A stretch of DNA of 64,000 nucleotides from Microstegium vimineum. Lineage: Eukaryota > Streptophyta > Magnoliopsida > Poales > Poaceae. Below are positions 55,946-64,000 of this stretch, in pieces. Made by a program: the position numbers and the translations under genes. How positions within the stretch are numbered: position 1 is the stretch's first letter; each line of letters opens with the position of its first letter. The stretch lies in contig CM039133.1 in NCBI GenBank assembly GCA_022036555.1, forward strand, positions 186,001 to 250,000, written 5' to 3'. The notes below the pieces were generated by a model, which saw nothing but the letters and a program-made list of their open reading frames with translations, had not been told where the DNA came from and did not search any database.

Positions 55946-57003
55946 CTCTGGTATTCCTGGTAGTCAAAGAAAATAAGATGTGCTTACTATCAGTTTCTTC
56001 TATAGAGTAAATAGGTTATTTGTTAAAATATAGTATACATGGATTATATTAGCTGAATTACAATATATGTTACTCAATCTCATGCTAGACAATTGAGGTC
56101 ATGAAGTTACATGAACAAAATACTGTAAAACACACAATGATATGAGAAAACGGTCGAAAAGGACAAATATACGCTATTAGAGAATACACTAGATCTTGCT
56201 ATCAGTGGACTGTTTGCTTCCTTCAAATCATTCCACATAAGACATAGTGTAGAGTACAAATGAAACTAATTTTCATTGTTCCTTTTAATATAGTTCAGCA
56301 ATGTTGTTGATTACACGAAGAAATAATTTTAGAGGAACGAAAGCAACATTTTTGTTCCAATTTCTATCAGTGCTATTGATAAAAAAAATATAAGATTGTG
56401 TGCACAATTACACAATATTCTTACATCCAGACAGATACCGTAATGGTTGTATTTCCATGTGTCGGCCGTACATTGGCTCTCATTGTGTTTTGAAGGGTAA
56501 CAACTAACAACTACAACACTATTTCCCCTATCATAATGTGTGCATCAACCTTTGACACGGAAAATGAGGAATGTCTTTCAAAAAAAATGGCATGAACATA
56601 AAATAATATATTAATATGTAGCAACTCTCTATCAAGATTCAAAAACAAAACTATTGGATAATGTAAAAATACATGAAGGACCGGTTAGCCTTTGATTTGG
56701 ATTATTGATTGTGATGTCTACACAATATCCATGATGGTTGTGAAGCAAGGAGAGAAATAATATATACTGTACTAAAATGATACGAGACCATATATGAGCT
56801 TATTTTCAGAAGATGGCCATGCATCCAAGAGAAATAATAATAATTTATGATAATTTTTTCGAAACATAGCACAGTGAACAAAACATAGCATAGTGCCAAA
56901 TTGGCATGTGCCAACTTGCTCCACATCTAGGCTGACTTTCAAGTAGTAAAAGAGGTATCTAGATTCTGTACAGATTGGACACTAGTTATAAACGAATGTG
57001 ATA

Positions 57004-57137
57004 CCTATTTTAATAAATGGAAATAAACCTATATTTCCAATAAAATTATGAAACTTGACCGTTGGTGCCAAACTTACAGTTAGGTCATAATTTCCAATAA
57101 AATTGTGAAACCTATTTTAATAAATGGAAATAAACCA
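57004..57137. repeat. Short direct repeat, period 108
   Basis: 'ttttaataaatggaaataaa' occurs at about 57009 and 57117 and 'ccaataaaatt(a/g)tgaaac' also occurs twice, within the proposed intron. Confidence 0.7.
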
Positions 57138-57359
57138 TATAATGCTAGGTCATCCACAAGTTGCCAAACTGCGAATAAAGTGCATTGCATTTTATACCTA
57201 CAAGGTTTTCAACCAGTTGGGGGTTCCGTACATACAAGCCCAACTGCCATTAAATTTTGTCCATCATAATACCGATCTAGAAATGATTACTTCTCACATT
57301 CTGGTACAAGCTGATGTGTCATCAAGTTTAGCACCAGATCTGCTGGCTATGATATAGGT

Positions 57360-57600
57360 TCTTTTTTTTTGGGGGGCTCTAGCTTTTCCAAAAGATCGTC
57401 GTGGACGGAGAAGCTTTTTTTAAAAGCTTGGGAAGCTGCTCTGAGGGAGCTTCTCTACTTTTAGTACAAAATGTAGCTTTTGGAACCTTTGTCAGCTTGA
57501 AGAAGCTATGCGGTTTGGCGGAGTTTCTAGCTTTTCAAGCTTCCTGTACGAGTAAAATTTGTCGGAAGCTCCCCGAGTAGGGCAATAGTATTTAAAAGGT
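57360..57600. repeat. AAGCTT-rich repeat, possible MITE
   Basis: Dense recurrence of AGCTTTT / GAAGCT words on both strands, suggestive of a small TIR element without clear ends. Confidence 0.35.
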
Positions 57601-58345
57601 GTGCTTATGTAAATAGATATGTGTCCAAATCTAGAAATTGTTTTGGGGGAAAACCCAACACATTCAAAACAGACCTACCACAGAAATGAACGCCCAAATA
57701 AAACTGATCTTGTACTAATAAAATTGCACAAATATGCATCGTCATTATGCTATCTCATGTCTACTCTTTGAATAGAGAATACCCTAGCGGAGATTTTTTT
57801 CATCCTAGACACATAATTGCAAACCACTTTATCTGTGCTACTACCATCTACATATACACACTTATACAAGAAAGGCAATCTCAATACATATAAAGTAGTT
57901 GCATGAAAATACAATCATTCTCTTAACCAATTTGTTAAAGTTTTAATCAGACCCTCGCCATTTCAATTCTTTGGAATTGAAATATGCCCATACAATGATT
58001 TCCTCAACCTCTTCGCCTCTTGCATGGCTCAATATTCAATTGTTCCATGGCCACGAACATTCTTCTATTTGCAAGCAGAGCCTACGCAAGAGCCCATTTA
58101 TTATAGTGTTTTTCTCTTAGGGTAGATATGCTTATGGTGATCCTTCCACAACCTTTGAAATATATTGAATAAGAAGTAAATCTATATGATATGCCTACAA
58201 CTTCGATCTTAACATGTATTTGAATATTTCAAAAATATGCAAAAAATGGTAATGACATGTATCTAGTAAGCCCTTTTGTAAAACCATTGCTCTAAGTAAT
58301 AAAGTTAATGTCTTAATACATAAGCTTTCTAACCGTAACTTACAT

Positions 58346-58640
58346 GGAAACATGATATCTTATTTTGCTTACTAATATAAGGTATATAATGCTCTAATAC
58401 ATAAAAACCCTTAGCATGTGTACATAATCACTATACTCCCTTTTCAATCTTTGATTAATCCATTCCTTGGGATTGATCGAGATTTGGGGGATAGTATCCC
58501 ACCAAAACATGATATCTTCTTTTGTTTGTTAGTCACAAGGTATCTAATGCTCTAATACATGAAACCCTTAGCATGTGTATAGATTGACTATAACCCAATT
58601 CAATCTTCGATTAATCCCTTCCTTGGGACTAGTCGGGATT
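58346..58640. repeat. Direct repeat of about 140 bp
   Basis: Two copies (about 58346-58485 and 58504-58640) share 'aacatgatatctt', 'taatgctctaatacat', 'cccttagcatgtgta' and 'cttccttggga'. Located just beyond the proposed donor of the 5'UTR exon, inside the intron. Confidence 0.75.
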
Positions 58641-59090
58641 CATAGGATTAAATCCCTTGTCCATGGTGAAAGGATTTAACGAACAAGACCTTCGACAAGG
58701 TAGATTTCTAAACAAAGCAAATGATGAAAGTACGAGAGCAAAAATATTTAGTAAGTACCTCAAGCAGGCGAGCTCATGCTCTCACTAGAGAATTCCACGA
58801 TCGTCAAGAAGACTATGAATTCAAGACTGGGAAGGGTCAACAGTGGCGACGGCGGCGGCGACGACGATGGTGGCGTCAAAGAGGTGCGACAAGAAGAGGA
58901 TGGAGGTCCCTCCTAGATCTGTCTTCAATTGCGGCCCAATTCTCTACCCATATATTCCCCTTTAATCTTTCCCATTAAATAGTCTTTTACCATTTCTGTT
59001 TCATTCCTATTCCTTTCTTTTTCTATCGTACTCTACTATCGCTAATGCCAAAACTAATATACTAAAGCTCTCTATATTTCTATCTTAGTT

Positions 59091-59220
59091 TCTATCTCTA
59101 TCTCTATCTCTATCTCTATCTCTATCTCCTCTATCTCTATCACTGCTATCACTATCTCTATCTTTATCTCTATCTCTATCTCTATCTCTATCTCTATCTC
59201 TATCTCTATCTCTATCTCTC
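59091..59220 (+). repeat. (TCTATC/CTCTAT)n hexanucleotide microsatellite
   Basis: About 130 bp of CTATCT units with a few interruptions ('cactgctatcac', 'ttta'). Confidence 0.97.
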
Positions 59221-61062
59221 TTACCCTAAATGATGCATGCAACACATGATCATCACATACAAAAAGTAGTGTCTAATTGAATAGAAGTAGATATTTGGAA
59301 GTCCCTCCCTCGCTGCCAACCATTGTTGTATCTTGTATTTCTACTGTTGGAGAGCTAGACCTATCCCTACAAGCTCTACCATTAGCTCTTGTAGTAGGCT
59401 TTTAGCATATCCCTCCAAGTGTGAATATGAAAGGAAGATAAGAAACCAATTGATGTAGAAAGGGGCCAACAAGGTGAGGGTATGAGAGTATATAGTATGT
59501 AAAGGGATGTCTTTTCCACTAGCTCACACAAGCATGCCTTTGAAATAGCTGCCATGACAACCCGTCCATTCCATATCTATCCTAGTCCAGGTTGTACCCT
59601 GCTGGATTGATAACATTCGCTCATGAACCATTATTGCCTTCTAACTTGTGCAACCTGCTGGTTGAGGACTATTAGCTACGCCATCTTCTATCTAGCATCA
59701 CCATGACCTCCATCGCCACAAGTATGGTAGTATGATCACCACATTTTTAGCATTCTCTTACCTACCCTGATGTATCACTGAGCGACACCACCGAGCCACA
59801 TCCTCCCACTCTATCTGTCCATCAACCTTAGATTAGCCTTGCTGGTCCTTAACACTAGCAACTTGCACCTTCTCCAACCACTACACATGAGGATAAGAAT
59901 AAGAAGCTAGTTCTGACCTCTAGACCTATTGGAACAAGATGCGCCCAATATTTGAGCACATCATGTGCAACACATAGAGGAGCTTGATGTCACAAAAATG
60001 AGCAAATTGTCCTAGACAACTTCAAGATCCTATTAGGACTATATCTATTTGGATTTTTGACCAAACAACAATCTCGTGACTAGGAGACCATGTCATTTTT
60101 CTACACATTCAATGGTTAATCCAATGAATTATGTGTAGTAAATTAGATGGGTTTCACATGCTAGTGCTAGTGGTTCTAATAAGTCAACAACCGCTAAGGT
60201 TTTAGTCAGTTAGTGGCCTCCTCCAAGGGTGGCAGACTACATGGTCATGGCAAAGCACACACAACAAATGGGTTTGGAACATCACATGGAGCTAAGTCCC
60301 TCGGGTGTGGTCTAGTTCAGGCACAATATTGAGTCTATGGAAGGTTGTCTTGTGTAGTTTTGACACGTATGTGCGTGTATTTAGGTTTGTCTAGCTAGAT
60401 GTAAATCTATTGGAATCTACATCTCTTTCGAATAATGAACCTTGATCCATGCTTTGCATCATGTAGTAATGATATGAAACATGACAATCATATGATGCTT
60501 AATTATTGTTATTTTGCTTCTTATATTAATGAAATATGTTCTTGTAAGAATAGTGGCAACCCTGGCACATGGTAGACGAACTTAAGACACAATGCTTTGT
60601 GTTGTAAAAAACACTTAAATAAGGGAGAATGTAAGGATCATGTGTCCTATGTCCAAGATTATATCTTTTAGATTTGGTAATTGAGATGACAACACAAACC
60701 TTGGAATAACATAAGTGTTGAAGATGCATTAGACAAGCTATAACAAGTTCTAGGGGTGAAATGTTAAAGTTTAATTAAGATCCAAGTTGAAATGGAGAAG
60801 AAACAATGAAGCTTCCTTGCTAGGGCATTGACCGAATCACATGATTAATTAAGCCCACTGGATTATACGGTGGACTCTAGTAAGTCGACCTTTGTGGCAC
60901 ATTAGGAATTATACTTGTGCTATTGGCCTATGTGGCATATGAGGAGTTGTAGTTAGTTGTTTTAGTACCTTGAAAGTTCAGGAGAGTGAGGGCTAGCTTA
61001 TAATCTTGTCATTCCAAACATAGCACCATCGTGTTATCCTTTTTACATAAAGAAAGGACAAA
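59221..61062. other. Intergenic, no gene seen
   Basis: No ORF of note, recognisable domain or transposon terminus on either strand. Possibly decayed transposon DNA. Confidence 0.4.
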
Positions 61063-61067
61063 AGGTA

Positions 61068-61538
61068 TGTCGATGTTTTACCACCGATAGCCTACCATGG
61101 GGTTACCCGAGATAGTAGTTCGTGCCTCGACGAATAGTGAAACCTTGGTGGTTGGACACGCAGGAACACATGGTTTATACTGGTTCAGGCCCTCGACAAG
61201 GTCGAGTAATAACCTTACGTCCAGTTGAGTCGTTTGTTATTGCTCTTGATCGTAATTCAAGGTGTTGTGTGTCGCTCTGTGTATCGGGTGTTGTGTAGTA
61301 TATAGGGATTCATTTTGGGTGATGCCCTCACCAACCCTTTATAGTCCAGGAACTGGCCGAGGGTTACTCTAATCCTACTCGGTTACAAACTTAGAGTCCT
61401 AAGCTATGCTTTGGTCTTATCATCTTTACCGAGTAGAATTCGGTTTCTTCTGTCCGTCTTCCTTTGTGGGCCGAGGAAAGGAGTCCCAAAGCTTAGGTAA
61501 GCCGGTCTCTGGGTACCATATAGGATATCCCATCGACA
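61068..61538 (-). repeat. 3' LTR (471 bp) of a minus-oriented LTR retrotransposon
   Basis: Ends TGTCGATG and CATCGACA are exact inverted repeats in TG...CA form. On the minus strand GCTCGGGGGCT, a polypurine-like tract, directly precedes the LTR, and a TATA box (CTATAAAGG) lies inside in that orientation, so this is the 3' LTR of an element continuing to the right. Confidence 0.8.
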
Positions 61539-64000
61539 AGCCCCCGAGCATCTCATGATTTTTCTTCAATATGCCGGGTTGCTTTGGAAGCAAGCCGAGT
61601 TCTTTGTCTTGTGGTTTTTTGGTGCACCTTGGGTGCACTCATTGAGTGTAGCCCCCGATCCTCTGGATACTTGGTACAAGTATTCGGAGGATCTAAGAAA
61701 AAATTCTTATAAGGTAGGTATTTCCAGCCCCCGGGCTTTTCTCCGAGCTCTTTTATCGGAAAAGAGCTTGGTGAAAGGATCTGAAATAACGTGTCCTTGT
61801 CTTCTTCTTATTCACGAGTGGGTACTGTGTCTTCACGGGTATGTAGAATCTTTCTTTCACTATTTGCTTTGGTCAGGTTTTGTCTTTTTCTTACTCTTCC
61901 TTTCTCGTGACTTCTGGCTTTTTGGTGGTCCTTACTTGCTATATATTCTGTTGTGGTTGCACTGATGGCTTGACCTTTAGGGTGCTCCTCTTTCTTCTGA
62001 TGACTATGCTGCTGAGTGAAACTGAGCATCCCCGGGTTTATGCCCTCCTTCTGGTAGTTGAGTGGGTAGAAGAATTCTTGTGAATGGAGTTAGAGGTAGA
62101 CTAACTCTTCGGTTAGATTTTCCTAGGAAGTTTGGTGTAGTAGGCAGAAAAAGTCTTGTGAGGTGGCTTCCATGCCTTCTTTGTCTAATTGTTAAACCCC
62201 GAACTATTACCGTTGCCGCTCCCGAATTGGTTGTAGTGGTATGCTTCATCTGTTTGGTCGTCTATGCTTGCATCGCACTCTTGCTGGAAAGCCTAGAGCT
62301 GGAGCTTTCCAATCTTATTTGTTGGGAGTGGTTTTTTTGCCTGTCACTCAGAACTTTCCTCATGCTGTGTGGAAGTTCCGGGTTGTTTTTGACTTGTAAG
62401 GTTTCTGTTCGGGTATCAGGCCTTCTTTGGTGGTAGATCTAGTATAATCCTGGCTATGGCCTTTATATTTTGTCACTTGTGTAGATGTGACTTAGTCTGG
62501 TCTTGTAAAGTTCTTTGTAAGATTGTTGGCCGAGTTGTTTTTATGGTCTGCGAAGTTGTTGCTAGTTATATGATTGTCCTTGGAATATTCTTCTAGATAT
62601 TCTGTGTAGTACCCTGATGTATTGTCTTTATTGTAACCGTATCAATGTGGTCCTTGTAGAATCTTTTGCTTTTACTTCTTCCTTTATATACTGTTGTTGT
62701 TGTTGTTAATCTTCTCTTCATGGACTTGGTGTATGTGCACCCGTTATTCTTCTATAAATATTTGTAGTATGGTTTCCTTGTCATATGTCTTCTTCCTTCT
62801 CTTGTAAAGATCTTTGTTGTGTCATGGATATTGTAGTTGGCGAGCTTGACGAGCCCCCGGGCTTTTTTCTTCCCTTTCTGAGTTGTAATCTTGTGAATGG
62901 TGTAGATCTTGTGATAGAAACTAGTAGGTAGCTAGTTTCAGGGTAGTGGAATTTTGTGGAGGAAACCGAAGCAAATGATGTAGGCCTTGTGATGGTATTG
63001 GTGTGTACTGTCATGAACCCTTCAGTCATTTATTTGTGTTTCCCTCCGAGTTGTTCTGGATTCGCTACCCTTGATGATGTTCGTCTTGGACGACTTCTTG
63101 GTTTTACCACTTGCAACCAGGAAGGGTGAGCTTCTTCTCGTCTAAAATCAAGTATCTCCAAGTTGCTGCTTCCTACACGACAATTACCAGTTCCGGTTTA
63201 TGTAGTTTTCGACTTTTCTCTGCTGGTTAGGGTGCTTTTGTATCTGTCGAGGCCTTGCGCTTTGATGTAACTCTGCTGTATGCTGATACCCCTTAATAAA
63301 GAACTCTTTTTTGATCTGCACCTTTTACATTCTACCGAGTTGTTTTCCTGTTATGTTGTACTCTTCATGGAGTAATTGTTTATGGTACTTGGCTGTGGTC
63401 GGCCTAATCTGGCCGTTATTTTTCCTTTTCTGATGCGCAATCTTGGGGAGCGACTGTTTCGCTATTTTTCCATAATTACTGCTCCTAAGTAACGGTTTTT
63501 TTGGAACTAATCTTCTTGTTATGACCTTATATAAGCTTCCTCGTCTTTTTGTTACCGAGTTTATCTGTAATCGAGGAATCTTTGTCCTTTGTCCTTGGTT
63601 TAACCTTCCTCCGTGATTCATCTTTAGAAAAAATTTCGCAAAGAAGGGTAAGGGGATTCCGAAGTCTTCCATTCAGCAGGGTGATCTTGATCAGTTAGTT
63701 GCGCAAGGATTTCTTCCAAGATCCACCCTTTCTGCTTGCGAATTGCCTGGTGATCAATTATCTCCCAATCCATCTTCTGATCAATCTCTTCTTTTTGTTT
63801 CCTATGTCAGATCTAGGCTTTGTTTTCCTCCGTCTGATTTCTTAATTTAGTTTCTTAATTTCTATGGTCTCCAACTTCACCATCTTGTTCCCAATGCTAT
63901 CCTCTTCCTTTCCTGTTTCGTTCATCTTTGTGAGGCTTTCGTAGGAATTCCTCCTTGCCTCTTGTTCTTCCGTTACTTTTTTCGAGTCCGTTTTATGAGT
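61539..64000 (-). mobile_element. Internal 3' region of the same retrotransposon, right end outside window
   Basis: Contains several 'agcccccg(a/g)gc' words near 61539, 61648, 61727 and 62846. No gag or pol domain is found on either strand. Plus-strand ORFs (for example 61555-61965) are T-rich and hydrophobic and match nothing I know. Either the 3' untranslated part of a large Tat-like element or a non-coding LARD-type derivative. Confidence 0.55.

Larger units (their letters stand above)
55946..58930 (-). other. Likely 5'UTR exon and long 5'UTR intron of the FHA gene
   Basis: On the minus strand a GC-rich leader-like exon (about 58925-58759) ends GAG|GTACTTAC. An acceptor TGACTACCAG|GAATACC at 55957 lies 11 bases before the ATG at 55945. 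A TATA-like AATATATGGG lies just upstream, near 58943-58953. The pairing across 2.8 kb is inferred. Confidence 0.4.

Noticed and set aside
58721..58978. Plus-strand 85-aa ORF with an Arg/Trp run
   Set aside because: Codes a simple repeat; the same DNA reads better as a minus-strand 5'UTR exon with a donor site.

Overview
The window is nuclear DNA from a grass (Poaceae). A panicoid such as a sorghum/sugarcane relative is my best guess, but the species is not proven. The signs are GC-rich, often single-exon genes with close rice-type counterparts, Tourist- and Stowaway-type MITEs, Helitron ends with the grass hairpin around GCGTTGCA, and large Ty3/gypsy elements. The sequence is a draft assembly: it has a 100-N gap at 8884-8983 whose edges look poorly sequenced.

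Layout. 1-4670 (+): 3' part of an F-box/LRR gene of the FBL4 type, eight exons visible and the F-box itself off the left edge. 5369-6136 (+): a single-exon gene for an unrecognised, charged, low-complexity protein. 6.1-9.6 kb: Helitron-end remnants, the gap and a GAAACA-rich repeat. 9596-12805: a solo LTR of about 3.2 kb with matching AACAT target duplications. 14816-15550 (-): a decayed UDP-glycosyltransferase. 16593-33922: a Helitron disrupted by a nested 15.9-kb Tat-lineage Ty3/gypsy retrotransposon (17402-33306, target duplication CCTAA). 34-37 kb: duplicated intergenic DNA and a LINE scrap. 37999-40307 (-): a five-exon laccase with a frame-breaking deletion in exon 3. 36.3-44.7 kb: three related copies of the laccase 5' flank, split by MITEs. 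49619-51187 (+): an intact tryptophan/aromatic amino acid decarboxylase. 51582-53101: a young 5'-truncated LINE. 53534-58930 (-): an FHA-domain gene (FHA2-like) with a likely long 5'UTR intron and one frameshift in the FHA domain. 61068-64000: the 3' LTR and internal end of a minus-oriented LTR retrotransposon that leaves the window.

The five host genes are unrelated neighbours, not a pathway or operon: FBL4 would select substrates for SCF ubiquitin ligases, laccase would oxidise phenolics in the cell wall, the decarboxylase would make tryptamine, and the FHA protein would read phosphothreonine.

The most interesting structure is the Tat element. Besides a sense gag-pol it carries, between pol and the 3' LTR, an antisense gene of about 4.2 kb that shows its own TATA-like box and at least four short frame-consistent introns (81-91 bp). 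Its in-frame stops, and those of gag-pol, are explainable by C-to-T changes, and one is documented by an internal protein repeat. The Helitron carrying this element can be delimited almost to the base because a tandem paralogue 0.4 kb downstream preserves the empty site.
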